The notes under the pieces were generated by a model, which ran no database searches, had not been told where the DNA came from, and was given only the letters and a program-made list of their open reading frames with translations. A program made the translations under genes and the position numbers. A DNA stretch of 64,000 nucleotides from Allium sativum. Taxonomy: Eukaryota; Streptophyta; Magnoliopsida; Asparagales; Amaryllidaceae. The number at the start of each line of letters is the position of its first letter. The first letter of the stretch is position 1. Positions 12,837 to 23,920 of the stretch are shown in pieces. The stretch spans positions 230,496,335 through 230,560,334 of the forward strand of contig CM060922.1 in the NCBI GenBank assembly GCA_030737875.1, given 5' to 3'.

Positions 12837-12848
12837 TTTTATATAAAT
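12837..12848 (-). promoter_or_regulatory. TATA box of A 5' LTR
   Basis: The minus strand reads ATTTATATAAAA, about 0.9 kb from the LTR start, followed by GCCAAGAGGGCAACCCTAG. This would drive the genomic RNA. If so, U3 is only about 0.9 kb and R plus U5 make up some 6.3 kb of the LTR (inference). Confidence 0.55.
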
Positions 12849-13747
12849 ATTTTATTATATTTTATTTTTTTAATTTCAAATTTACTCGTTTATCCATACG
12901 AACTCGAAATCAAATCCAACGACTGTCGCCCCTAGCTAATTACCCCCATTCCGGACACAATGGAATATGTTTCGTAAGCCATTTCGACTGTTTCAGTTAG
13001 TTATTCTTCAAATTAAAATATAAAACAGTTAATTTTAACTTTGAACGTACATTTTAATTTGCCGGGGCCACATACTAACTAGAAAAATTCCAGAAAAATA
13101 TTTTCTAGCTTCGTATTGACGATACGGTCCTAACAAAACTAGTTTCGTCGAATTCTGAGACCGCTAGAAAAATGGCCATTTTCCAGTCGATTAAAATCAA
13201 CTGAAACTGGTCAAACGCGTTTTCCTTTGTCACGCTCACATATTGATTCGAAAAATTATGAAATTTGAAACCTAGCAATAACTCGACATCACGGACCCAA
13301 CAAAACTGGTTTCGTCGAAATCCGAGGTCGTTTGCAAAATCTCAATTTTTAAGGGCCTGAATTCCATAGCGACTATTCAGAATTTTCAACTGGACATATC
13401 TTTTGATTCCCGTTAGGAAATTTCGATTTGTTGGAAAGATATTATCAATTAGATCCTAAGGTTTTTGGTTTCACTAAAATCCGGATTGTTTTGCACCCGG
13501 TACATTCAATTGAAGTTTGAAATCGAATTATCGAACTACCGCGCCATTTTCAATTCTATTTATAATTATATATAAATATTTATATTCTAACGACGACGTA
13601 TATAATTATATACGTCGAATTATATTCAAAATAAATTTCTCGTCGATATTATTTAAAATAATTCATTTTAAATAATCAAAATTCGCTAAAATTGCCAAAA
13701 TAAAAATTTTAAACTGGCCCAGATTTTCCGGGTTATTACATAAACAC

Positions 13748-14262
13748 AAAGGAGTTATCGAATTAGTTTAATCGAAAGGAGTTATCAAATTAGTTTAATC
13801 GAAAGGAGTTATCGAATTAGTTATTCGAAAGGAATTATCGATTATAGTTTAATCGAAAGAAGTTATCGAATTAGTTATTCGAAAGGAGTTATCGATTATA
13901 GTTTAATCGAAAGGAGCTATCGAATTAGTTATTCGAAAGGAGTTATCGGTTATAGTTTAATCGAAAGAAGTTATCGAATTAGTTATTCGAAAGGAGTTAT
14001 CGATTATAATTTAGTCGAAAGGAGTTATCGAATTAGTTTAATCGAATGGAGTTATCGAATTAGTTATTCGAAATGAGTTATCGAATTAGTTTAATCGAAA
14101 GGAGTTATCGAATTAGTTATTCGAAAGGAGTTGTCGATTATAGTTTAATCGAAAGGAGTTATCGATTATAGTTTAATCGAAAGAAGTTATCGAATTAGTT
14201 TTTCGAAAGGAGTTATCGATCATAGTTTAATCGAAAGGAGTTATCGAATTAGTTATTTGAAT
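13748..14262. repeat. Roughly 27-bp tandem array in C 5' LTR
   Basis: Alternating units of CGAAAGGAGTTATCGAATTA plus GTTATT, and CGAAAGGAGTTATCGATTATA plus GTTTAAT, about 26-28 bp each, with imperfect higher-order pairing of about 54 bp. The counterpart in the 3' LTR is 21396-21905. Confidence 0.88.
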
Positions 14263-15782
14263 AGAGTTAAATAAATAGAGTTAGTCGAATTTAGTTTATT
14301 CGAAGAAAGGTTTCCGAATCTAGGTATTCATAAGAGAGATTATCAAATATAGTTATTCGAAGGGAGGGGTTATCGAATAGAGATTTATTTGAACGAGAGC
14401 TACGTAAGGAAGTGTTAAAAAGTTAAAAGATGAACTTACCCTATTTCGAAATTTGAAATGTTGTTCAGTTAAGGTCTGAGAGGTAGCTATACCCCAACTT
14501 GATTGACTGCGTTTTTAATTTAGAAATGGTTAAGGTTCGAGAGTGAAAGTGGTTATGTGAATTTAGTAAATAAGTATAGTGGTTCGAGTTGTCGTCGCGA
14601 TGTTGATTTAAACATCTGTTTAAATCCAAGTAAAGAAGATTTGGAAATGTTTCCCAAATAGATTCAGAAACGTAATCAAATATTGAAATTGGAAAAACGG
14701 ATTAGAAATGGAAACGTTTTCCAGTGTTAACGTATATTTTCTAAACATAGAAAATAAGGAATATATATATATAGATAGAGATATATATATATATATATAT
14801 GATTGATGATTGATTGATAGAATTTCCATCTGGAAATAATATCGTTGTTTGCACACCTATTTTTCTTTGATGGTTAAATCACAGACTATCGAAGTTTTGA
14901 CCATTTTAACGTTGTTAATATGGAGAGACCGGTTGGATTTTTATCCAAAGAACCACTCTGTATTGGCATAAGTGTTGCGAATCATATATGCCAAAGATAA
15001 TTGAAGACGGAGTAAAGTGCAAGGGCTATTGTATAAGTCTTAGAAAACAGTGCCTAGGATGGATGTACTGAATAGTGCCTTCGGTTCATCCTGTTCCTGG
15101 ATGACTTGTATGGATGAATGTCTGACAGAGTATTTCCAGAAAGGTCACGTACATTGATTTCTTCAACCGTACCAAGAGTGGAAGCAGAGAAGGAAACTTC
15201 TTTAGCTAACACGTAATGTACTGTTGTAGACGTCAATTAGTGATTTTCGACGGATCTGACAATGTGACATTCGAAATGAACCTGATGTGATGATAAAGCG
15301 TAACCTCCGGCCTCAACAACCAGGAAATGAAAAAAATCGGGCAGGCAGCATGGCTAAGTCGGTCGCTCCGAAGTAGGGTGTATAATCACCTATCTAAAGA
15401 ATATTCATTTGCTTCTTAAATCTATCAATGATGTCCCATATATGTATGGGAAACGGTTGCTGATCCCAACCGATTGGTGATATACATTCGATACACTCAA
15501 GCGAAATGAGTGGTCGGTCATGTGTGGCTGAGTTGCAAGATGTTCTTGTTGAACTCCAGTGTATCATTCCTAGAGTAGACTGATCGGAAGGTGGTTCCAT
15601 ACCTTGTCATAGTAGGAAATCCATTTCCCAATACATGCTTGCGGTTTTGATTGTATACTTATATGCAGAACATAAGACGAAAGCGTTTCTGCTAGATGAT
15701 TATTTTATTGTGGTTGATAGACATTATTACAATATCAAAAGGTTTTTGATGTAAAGATATTTTGGATTCTCATAAGGGAAAA

Positions 15783-15918
15783 ATCCGTTCCGTTATGCGG
15801 CGTGGTCTTATGAGATATCATTTACTTGTTCGAACTGTTTTAAACTGTTTTACTCATACCAGTCCCTTGACTGACCTGGAGTTTATTTTGTTTGTTTTCC
15901 CTAAACTCTTGGGTGCCC
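15783..15918 (+). other. Conserved LTR-terminal module, C 5' LTR
   Basis: Contains CCGTTCCGTTATGCGGCGTGG, ACTCATACCAGTC, CTTGACTGACCTGGAG and TAAACTCTTGGGTGCCC in the same order as in the A, D and B LTRs. A 122-codon frame crossing it (from a non-ATG start near 15762) is present in both C LTRs but has no recognisable domain and is not called. Confidence 0.65.
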
Positions 15919-16285
15919 AATTTTGTACGAGCAGTCAAGTAGTGAGGAATTTACAGATACTTGAAGAGCTGGAGCAGGAGGCTTCAGGATCTTATAGCTA
16001 TAGTTTATTTCCGCTGTGTTGTAAGTGTTGTACTCTGATAATGTTATTGTATACATATACTGATTTTATTTCAAGGATATATTATCTATTATATGTTATT
16101 CGTTCCGCTGTGAGGTTCGTGTTACTCTGATATTGTGTCTTCTTCTTCTTCTATTCTAAGTTTCTATCTTATCTATCCTCACCCTCTAATTTCTTTCATT
16201 AATTACCGGGATTATTCAATGTTTGGTTAGTCGTCATCATGTTTATGTCCATAACCAAAGTCGCTAAAATCCGGGTCATTACAGT

Positions 16286-16297
16286 TGGTATCAGAGC
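16286..16297 (+). other. Element C primer-binding site (initiator Met tRNA)
   Basis: TGGTATCAGAGC two bases after the LTR end ...CATTACA. Same tRNA choice as A and F. Confidence 0.93.
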
Positions 16298-16330
16298 TTA
16301 AGTTAAGTGAATTACCTTGGCTCTGTGGCG

Positions 16331-16372
16331 TGACTCAGTAGAGATGGGGTTAGTAATACCCTAGATTGAGTT
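16331..16372 (+). other. Conserved post-PBS leader block, element C
   Basis: GACTCAGTAGAGATGGGGTT followed by AGTAATACCCTAGATTGAG, about 35 bases after the primer-binding site. It aligns with A (6426-6463, minus) and B (33006-33044). Confidence 0.5.
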
Positions 16373-16932
16373 TGAGTGCATATATATGAGTGCGTATTTG
16401 TAATTTTATATAAAGTGATTTTATATTGTGGAGATTCATTGGTTGAGTTGTTTATGGGTTCTGGTCGATCAGTTTGATCCACTGTATCAGTAGGAGATTA
16501 TAAGCTCTCGAATACGATGGGTCGTCACGTTATGTTTTGAAAAGAGGGTAAATTAAAATTAGTTTACCCAAAGTATATTTTGATATAAAGAAGTATATAT
16601 ATTAGATATATTGGTTGTTATTATAATCGAGGAAGATTATAAAGTGAAATGGTTATGTAAATAATCGATCAGAATTCATATAAGTGAAATATATGAAATT
16701 GAAATGAATTAAATCTGAATTTAAACCAGAAATTGAATTAAAACTCTGGAAAAAAATTGGATAAGTGTTTGTAAATGGATTTGGATTAAAAATAAGGAAA
16801 ATTTAAGATCCTGGGAGATTTTAAATTGTTTTACAAGCAGTGTGAATTATATTTTGAAATGAATTTCAAAGTGGAAATGTCTAGAAATGGTTTTATAGTA
16901 TTGAACTCACTTCGATCGCTGGAAAATAGATT

Positions 16933-16957
16933 CTGATGATGAGAGTTGCATCATCAG
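16933..16957 (+). other. Conserved internal hairpin, element C
   Basis: CTGATGATG, the loop AGAGTTG, then CATCATCAG: a perfect nine-base stem with a seven-base loop. It is the clearest of the three family versions. Confidence 0.6.
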
Positions 16958-17768
16958 TAATCATATTCGAGTTGTAAGTGATGAATTACTACCAGAGATA
17001 TTGTTTTGAATTTGTTTTGGGAAAGACAAGTTGTGTTGAATTTCAAAAAGGAAAATTTGATTTTTGAAAAGAGTAAACCGTTTAAAAACTCCCAGGGGAA
17101 GACTGTTTGAATTGAATACAAATTTAACAGAAATTTGTGAAAGAAAATTTGAATTAAAGTAAAGCCAGTAAAGTGGTAACTGAGATTGAATTAGAATGAT
17201 ATCAAGACAAATTGGATTGTGAGATTCAAATTTGAAGTGTAATGTAATAATCAAGTTAAGAGTTGGGAATCGAGAAGAAACTCGAGTCGAAATGATATTT
17301 GGCTTGGTAAAAAGGTAAATGGTTGTGTTGGACATAAAAGTGATTTGAGAATTTGATTGGGATAACATTGGTATATGCTGAGTTGATAGCATATGGAAGT
17401 GATAGAGTTGATATGCCCGACAAAAAGGTAAAAGTTTATATTTCATACGGTATGAGATTTTGATAAGCCAAATTGGCAAGTTGCTTGGCTGTTTGATTTT
17501 CTTTTGGGTTGGAGATGGCCCAGAGATGCGAGTTGGAGTTTGACCGATTGACCAGTACAAAGGAGGTGTTGGCGAAATTTTTCGAAAAGTTAAGATGTTA
17601 GAAAATTTTCAGGATTTTTGAAAATTTTCGTTGATAAAAAATTAATTAATATTTAACTGAAATTAAATTGGTTCAGTTAAAACTGAAGTAAAGAAGTGAA
17701 CAAATAAGTTCTAACCAGTTAGTAGGGTTTGTCCTCTAACTTAGCAATTTCGAGGACGAAATTATTTT

Positions 17769-17781
17769 AAGTGGGGAAGAA
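17769..17781 (+). other. Element C polypurine tract
   Basis: AAGTGGGGAAGAA directly before the 3' LTR start TGTAATGACCC, preceded by TTCGAGGACGAAA. Confidence 0.88.
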
Positions 17782-18508
17782 TGTAATGACCCACATTTTC
17801 AAAGATATAATAATTAATTAATTTAATTATTTATATAGTGGATTAGAGATTTAATGGTGGTTTAATTAAATCAAATGGAATAATTAATTTAATTAAATAA
17901 TATATTTAATTCAGAAATAACCAGAAATAGTGAATTGACGATATAATGTGAACTGGGCAATTCAAAATATTTAATTCAGCTTGGAATTGAAATTGAATAA
18001 CGAATATATTATATAAATGACAGTTTGAACGTAAAGTTATAATATAATTGAAATCAAGCTCAAAATGGCGCTGCAGTTCGTAAATTGGCGATTCGAACTT
18101 CAACTGAATGTACAGGATTCGTTTTAAGCCGGATTTCTATGAAACAAGAAACGTGTGGAGCTGGTGGAGTATATCTTTCTAGTGGAAGAGAAAAATCAGG
18201 ATTTCGTCGGGTAGATTTTGATTTATGTCCAAATCAAATGTTAGAAAAGTCGCTGTGGAATTCCTTTATAATTTATAAAGGAATTATATATATTTTAAAA
18301 AGGAATTTCAATATAAATCGAATATCGGGTTGACCCAGATTTGAAATATCAAGTTAGAAATTCATATAGGAATATTCTAGAGCTATATGGTATTCCACTG
18401 TGAATATATATGATAATATATATATTTATTAATATTTTATTTAATTATATTTAAATATATTTATATATTTAAATGGGTCATCCAGAGCTTTATAAATAGC
18501 CAGTTTTG

Positions 18509-18740
18509 CAAACGAAGTCGGAATTCGACGAAACTAATTTTGTTGGATCCGCAATGTCAAATTGTTGTTAGATTTCCAGTTTCGTGATTTTTAGCATCAC
18601 TGTGTGGTCATACGGATTTTTAGAATGAGAAACAGTAAGTATTTTGACAGTTAAAAATACGCTGTATGAGCATACGGAGTCGGAATTCGACGAAACCAGT
18701 TTCGTTGGGATCGTAATGTCGAACTGTTGCTGCATGCCGG
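18509..18740 (+). repeat. Duplicated upstream module in C 3' LTR
   Basis: Two copies about 172 bp apart, each with GTCGGAATTCGACGAAAC, then TTTTGTTGGATC or TTTCGTTGGGATC, then AATGTC and a TTGTTGC-like segment. Equivalent paired modules occur in the A LTR (about 4905-5125, minus) and the solo D LTR (about 38385-38610), always in the 5' part of the LTR. Confidence 0.6.
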
Positions 18741-19864
18741 TTTTCATGATTTTTGTGTATCGTATATGGTCACAGGAATTTTTAGAAGAGAAATACGAAG
18801 AGCGATAGCTTAAAAATCTAATAAATTAATGAATTAAAAAAATATATAATTTACCCTATAAACAATCTCTATCACTAAACCCTAACATCAATTTCTTCTG
18901 GTCAATGCGTTTAGGGCCGTCACCACATTCTTCAGAAAAATCCATTCATGATCTTTCAAAAACAAAATAAAATCCAAGTAAATTCTATAAATCAAATGAT
19001 TTGTATGTATGAATTCAGCAAGGAATGAGCTTCGATTCCATGTGCAATTTGTTGGGTTCAACGTTTGTTCTGGGAATCGGTTTTCTGAACCGTGAGTCTA
19101 GGGTTCAAGATCGTGAGCGATATATGCCTTAGTTCATGAATCGAGTCTTGTATTGAGGTTGAGGGGATTTAAACCAGGTTGTTGGCAGTTTTTTTGTGAT
19201 TTACATTCAAGTTTTTGTCAACCGATCTGCAGTAGTCCGTGGTTTATCGTGTTCGACGCGTTTCGTCTGATGAGTTCGAGTGTCACATAATGGTGATAAA
19301 GTTATAGAGATCACAAAGACGAGTGAAAGGGTGAATTTTGTTCGTTGATTCATGCAAGGTCGGTGGATCGATGGGGAGTTAAAGATGGAAATGGTGATGG
19401 CTGAAATACTGGGAGCCACGCATTTTATTTCGGGGAAGAAGCTTTTACGGGTGTGGGCTTTAATAGCTAATGGGCCAGAAAGGGAAAAAGAAGAAAAGAT
19501 TAAGGCCCATGAAAATTAAAATCCTTTTTTTATTTAATTATAATGTGTATTAACTTCGTAAAGTCATAACTTGAACATTCGATTTCAGAATTTCGAACGG
19601 TCAGATCCATTGGGACCGTATGGATGAGAGCTACACACTGGAGTGGACTGCAATTGGATTGGAGTTCGTTACAATTTATGGCGAAATAAATTGTCCAACT
19701 GAATCAAATAACGCAAACCGTTATTTAACGATTAACGTGCAACTGTGAGTAAATCTCACTAACTCTGAACAGTTTATAATTTCATGTTGAATTTTTTGAA
19801 CTATTAAATATTGGCTGATTGACTGTGTGTTGACTGTTTGATTGAACTGCTAGTCAGTTAGTGG

Positions 19865-19901
<37 letters not shown>

Positions 19902-20341
19902 TTAAATCTATCTAGATAGATTCTGTTAACAGAATATATCATATGGAACTGAAAGTGATGTTGATTATATTGTGTAACATCTGTGGATGTAGGAGAACAG
20001 GTTGGAGGAATCCGACTTGATTCCTCAACAGTTATTTTATTGTTTTTCATATATTTTGATATATGATGTGAATTATAACCTGTTGTTGATTGTGTGTGTA
20101 TGGACGACATTAGACATCGAAATTTGATATGTTAAACACCATAACATAACGGAATGTTGATAAGGGAATTTTCAAATTGATATTTGAAAATAAATTATTT
20201 ATAAAATCAAAGGATTTTATAAAAAGGAAATTATTTATAAAATCAAAGAAGATTTTATAATTAGGAATATTTATAAATAGGAAATACGTTTAAGTGGAAT
20301 TATAAATGAAGGGAAATCTTTATAAATGGAATATTTAAAAA

Positions 20342-20455
20342 GTGGATTATTTATTTGTTAAATAAATAAGATAAGATAATGGATTATTTATTTGTTAAAT
20401 AAATAAGATAAGATAATGGATTATTTATTTGTTAAATAAATAAGAGATATTAAAT
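20342..20455. repeat. 37-bp tandem array (3 units) in C 3' LTR
   Basis: Three near-identical 37-bp units, each containing the inverted repeat ATTTATTTGTTAAATAAAT and then AAGATAAGATAAT. Confidence 0.85.
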
Positions 20456-20904
20456 GAGATATTTATTTTTTAAATAAATAGAAGATTATAAAGGAAACAT
20501 TTAGAATAAATAAATAGAATAAAAATAAAGGAAATATTTATATGTTAAATAATTAGAGTAGAATAAATAAAGATATACAAGGAAATATTTGTAAACCAAC
20601 TACAAATAGGATTGAAAAGGAAATAGTGTAAAACCATAATCAAATAGATGATAAAGGAAATATTTGTTTAGAAAACAAATATATTATAAAGGAAATATTT
20701 ATCTTTGGATAAATATATATATATATAAGTCTGAACTTATATATGAAGAAGTAAACAGATAAAAGGAACAGATTGATTTATAAATGATATTTATGAATTA
20801 AGTTAAATATTTATCATTTGGATAAATAGAATATATAAGTTGGGACTTATATAGAGGAGTAAGAATCGATTTCAACGTCGATGTTTGAAACTGAATAAGG
20901 ATAA

Positions 20905-21060
20905 AGAGTTAACTAGTTAGGTTAAACCTTTAGAGTTAACCAGTTAGGTTAAACCGTTAGAGTTAAACCAGTTAGGTTAAACCAGTTAGGTTAAACCGTA
21001 AAGTTAAACCAGTTAGAGTAAACCAGTTAGAGTTAATCGATAGAGTTAAATCGAGCTAGA
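20905..21060. repeat. Short imperfect repeats in C 3' LTR
   Basis: Irregular repeats of AGTTAACCAGTTAGGTTAAA and AGTTAAACCAGTTAGAGT that grade into the GTTATTCGAA-type array that follows. Confidence 0.7.
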
Positions 21061-21395
21061 GTTATTGAATAGAGTTAAATCGAACTAGAGTTGAAATGAG
21101 TAAATCGAATTTAGTTATTCAAAGAAGTAAATCGAATCAGAGATATTCGAAGTGAGATAATCGAATAAGAAATATTCGAAGTGAGTTGATCGAATCTAGT
21201 TATTCGACAGGAGTAAAATCAAATAAAATTTATTCGAAGAAAGAGATTATCGAATATAAGTATTCGAAAGTAAGTAAATCGAATAAGAGTTATTCGAATA
21301 GAGTTAAATAAATAAGAGTTATTTGAATTAGTTATTCGAATAGAGTTTAACACAAAGGGGTTATCGAATTTGTTATTCGAATAGAGTTAAACACA

Positions 21396-21905
21396 AAGGA
21401 GTTATCGAATTAGTTTAATCGAAAGGAGTTATCGAAATAGTTTAATCGAAAGGAGTTATCGAATTAGTTATTCGAAAGGAGTTATCGATTATAGTTTAAT
21501 CGAAAGGAGTTATCGAATTAGTTATTCGAAAGGAGTTATCGATTATAGTTTAATCGAAAGGAGTTATCGAATTAGTTATTCGAAAGAAGTTATCGATTAT
21601 AGTTTAATCGAAAAGAGTTATCGAACTAGTTATTCGAAAGGAGTTATTGATTATAGTTTAGTCGAAAGGAGTTATCGAATTAGTTTAATCGAAAGGAGTT
21701 ATCGGATTAGTTATTCGAAAGGAGTTATCGAATTAGTTTAATCGAAAGGAGTTATCGAATTAGTTATTCGAAAGGAGTTATCGATTATAGTTTAATCGAA
21801 AGGAGTTATCGATTATAGTTTAATCGAAAGAAGTTATCGAATTAGTTATTCGAAAGAAGTTATCGATTATAGTTTAATCGAAAGGAGTTATCGAATTAGT
21901 TATTC
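21396..21905. repeat. Roughly 27-bp tandem array in C 3' LTR
   Basis: Counterpart of 13748-14262, with the same alternating ...GAATTAGTTATT and ...GATTATAGTTTAAT units. Confidence 0.88.
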
Positions 21906-22406
21906 GAATAGAGTTAAATAAATAGAGTTAATCGAATTTAGTTTATTTGAAGAAAGGTTTTCGAATCTAATTATTCATAAGAGAGATTATAAAATATAGT
22001 TATTCGAAGGGAGGGGTTATCGAATAGAGATTTATTCAAACGAGAGTTACGTAAGGAAGTGTTTAAAAGTTAAAAGATGAACTTACCCTATTTCGAGATT
22101 TGAAATGTTGTTCAGTTAAGGTCTGAGAGGTAGCTATACCCCAACTTGATTGACTGTGTTTTTAATTTAGCAATGGTTAAGGTTCGAGAGTGAAAGTGGT
22201 TATGTGAATTTAGTAAATAAGTATAGTGGTTCGAGTTGTCATCGCGATGTTGATTTAAACATCTGTTTAAATCCAAGTAAAGAAGATTTGGAAATGTTTT
22301 CCAAATAGAATCAGAAACATAATCAAATATTTAAATTGGAAATATGGATTAGAAATGGAAATGTTTTCCTTGTGTTAACGTATATTTTCTAAACATAGAA
22401 AATAAG

Positions 22407-22441
<35 letters not shown>

Positions 22442-23420
22442 TGATGATTGAATGATAAAATTTCGATCTAGAAATAATATCGTTGTTTGCACACCTATTT
22501 TTCTTTGATGGTTAAATCACGGACTATCGAAGTTTTGACCATTTTAATGTTGTTAATATGGAGAGACCGGTTGGATTTTTATCCAAAGAACCACTCTGTA
22601 TTGGCATAAGCGTTGCGAATCATATATGCCAAAGATAATTGAAGATGGAGTAAAGTGCAAGGGCTATTGTGTAAGTCTTAGATAACAGTGCCTAAGATGG
22701 ATGTATTGAATAGTGCCTTCGGTTCACCCTGTTCCTGGATGACTTGTATGGATGAATGTCTGACAGAGTATTTCCAGAAGGGTCACGTACATTGATTTCT
22801 TCAACCGTATCAAGAGTGGAAGTAGAGAAGGAAACTTCTTTAGCTAACATGTAATGTACTGTTGTAGACGTCAATTAGTGATTTTCGATGGATCTGACAA
22901 TGTGACATTCGAAGTGAACCTGATGTGATGATAAAGCGTAACCTCTGGCCTCAACAACCAGGAAATGACAAAAATCGGGCAGGCAGCATGGCTATGTCGG
23001 TCGCTCCGAAGTAGGGTGTATAATCACCTATTTAGAGAATATTCATTTGTTTCTTAAATCTATCAATGTTGTCCCATATACATACGGGAAATGGTTGCTG
23101 ATCCCAACCGATTGGTGATATACATTCGATACACTCAAGCAAAATGAGTGGTCGGTCATGTGTGGCTGAGTTGCAAGATGTTCTTGTTGAACTCCAGTGT
23201 ATCGTTCCTTGAGTACACTGATCGGAAGGTGGTTCCATACCTTGTCATAGTTTGAAATCCATTTCCTAATACGTGATTGCAGTTTTGATTGTATACTATA
23301 TATGAAGAATGTGAGATGAAAGCGTTTCTGCTAGATGATTATTATATTTTGGTTGATAGACATTATTATAATATCAAAAGGTTTTTGATATAAAGATATT
23401 TTGGATTCTCGTAAGGGGAA

Positions 23421-23559
23421 AACCCGTTCCGTTATGCGGCGTGGTCTTATGAGATATCATTTACTTGTTCGAACTGTTTTAAACTGTTTTACTCATACCA
23501 GTCCCATGACTGACCCGGAGTTTATTTTGTTTGTTTTCCCTAAACTCTTAGGTGCCCAA
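23421..23559 (+). other. Conserved LTR-terminal module, C 3' LTR
   Basis: AACCCGTTCCG, ATGCGGCGTGGTC, CTCATACCAGTC, CATGACTGACCCGGAG and TAAACTCTTAGGTGCCC in the usual order. Confidence 0.65.
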
Positions 23560-23920
23560 TTTTGTACTGGCAGTCAAGTAGTCAAGAATTTACAGATACT
23601 TGAAGAGCTGGAGCAGGATGCTTCAGGATCATATAGCTATAGTTTATTTCCGCTGTGTTGTAAGTGTTGTACTCTGATAATGTTATTGTATACATATACT
23701 GATTTTATTTCAAGGATATATTATCTATTATATGTTATTCGTTCCGTTGTGAGGTTCGTGTTACTATGATATTGTGTCTTCTTCTTCTTTTATTCTAAGT
23801 TTCTATCTTATCTATCCTCGCCCTCTAATTTCTTTCATTAATTACCGGGATTTCGATGTTTGGTTAGTCGTCATCATGTTTATGTCGATAACCAAAGTCA
23901 CTAAAATCCGGGTCGTTACA

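Larger units (their letters stand above)
1..13740 (-). mobile_element. Element A: non-autonomous LTR retrotransposon with giant LTRs
   Basis: Seen: a sequence starting at base 1 recurs almost unchanged from 8283, so 1-5533 and 8283-13740 are two LTR copies. Read on the minus strand the order is 5' LTR (13740 to 6563), initiator-Met primer-binding site (6560-6549), an internal domain of about 1 kb, polypurine tract (5546-5534) and 3' LTR (5533 to beyond base 1). The internal domain has no gag, protease, reverse transcriptase or integrase motif in any frame. The primer-binding site and the TTCGGGGACGAA-type block before the polypurine tract are typical of plant Ty3/gypsy chromoviruses (family knowledge). 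The element sits inside the 5' LTR of element C: the bases right of 13740 match the uninterrupted site near 21388 in the other C LTR. The other target-site copy lies left of the window. Inference: a recent insertion moved by proteins supplied in trans. Confidence 0.88.
6563..13740 (-). repeat. Element A 5' LTR, complete, about 7.2 kb
   Basis: Starts on the minus strand with TGTAATAACCCGG at 13740 and ends just before the primer-binding site. The 5' LTR is about seven times longer than the internal domain. From the start it holds duplicated upstream modules, a TATA box at 12837-12848, a GC-richer leader, a 34-bp array (about 11626-12095), hairpins, a 97-bp array (about 10300-10655), a 27-bp array (about 9810-10178) and a conserved terminal module (6917-7054). 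Near-identity to 1-5533 points to a young insertion. Its terminal CATA departs from the usual TTACA. Confidence 0.88.
13741..16283 (+). repeat. Element C 5' LTR, 3' portion
   Basis: Matches 21388-23920 and ends CCGGGTCATTACA just before the primer-binding site. The left junction at 13740/13741 is where element A entered; TAAAC at 13741-13745 is the likely target-site copy. Includes a tandem array, a TATATA run at 14764-14800 and the conserved terminal module at 15783-15918. Confidence 0.88.
16298..17768 (+). other. Element C internal domain (non-coding, about 1.5 kb)
   Basis: AT-rich with no gag-pol motif. It holds the post-PBS block at 16331-16372 (GACTCAGTAGAGATGG then TTAGTAATACCCTAGA) and the hairpin at 16933-16957. 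The block at 17563-17630 resembles A at 5645-5712. TTCGAGGACGAAAT lies just before the polypurine tract. A 199-codon minus-strand frame (16961-17560) is low-complexity and antisense to the element, so it is not accepted as a gene. Confidence 0.75.
13741..23920 (+). mobile_element. Element C: non-autonomous giant-LTR retrotransposon
   Basis: Plus-strand order: 3' part of the 5' LTR (13741-16283), primer-binding site (16286-16297), internal domain (to 17768), polypurine tract (17769-17781) and complete 3' LTR (17782-23920, about 6.1 kb). The first part of the 5' LTR lies left of the window because element A was inserted into it. LTR ends form a perfect 11-base inverted repeat, TGTAATGACCC and GGGTCATTACA. 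No gag or pol motif is present. The element sits in the tail of a D-type LTR that resumes at 23921. The two LTRs look roughly 97 percent alike by eye. Confidence 0.88.
17782..23920 (+). repeat. Element C 3' LTR, complete, about 6.1 kb
   Basis: Runs from TGTAATGACCC to GGGTCGTTACA. In order it holds a duplicated U3 module (about 18509-18570 and 18681-18740) and TATA candidates at 18489-18498 and 18853-18860. These are followed by CTAAACCCTAAC, a GTGAG/CTCAC palindrome (19745-19759), an AT microsatellite (19869-19898) and a 37-bp array (20342-20455). A decayed AGTTAAACC array (about 20905-21060), the main array (21396-21905), a TA microsatellite (22411-22438) and the terminal module (23421-23559) complete it. 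AGTCC at 23921-23925 is the expected right target-site copy. Confidence 0.88.

Noticed and set aside
15762..16130. 122-codon frame conserved at 23401-23769
   Set aside because: It lies in both C LTRs, starts at a non-ATG codon and crosses the non-coding terminal module; the identity is explained by LTR duplication.
16961..17560. 199-codon minus-strand frame in element C interior
   Set aside because: Low-complexity product antisense to the element; openness follows from few T-rich stop words on that strand.
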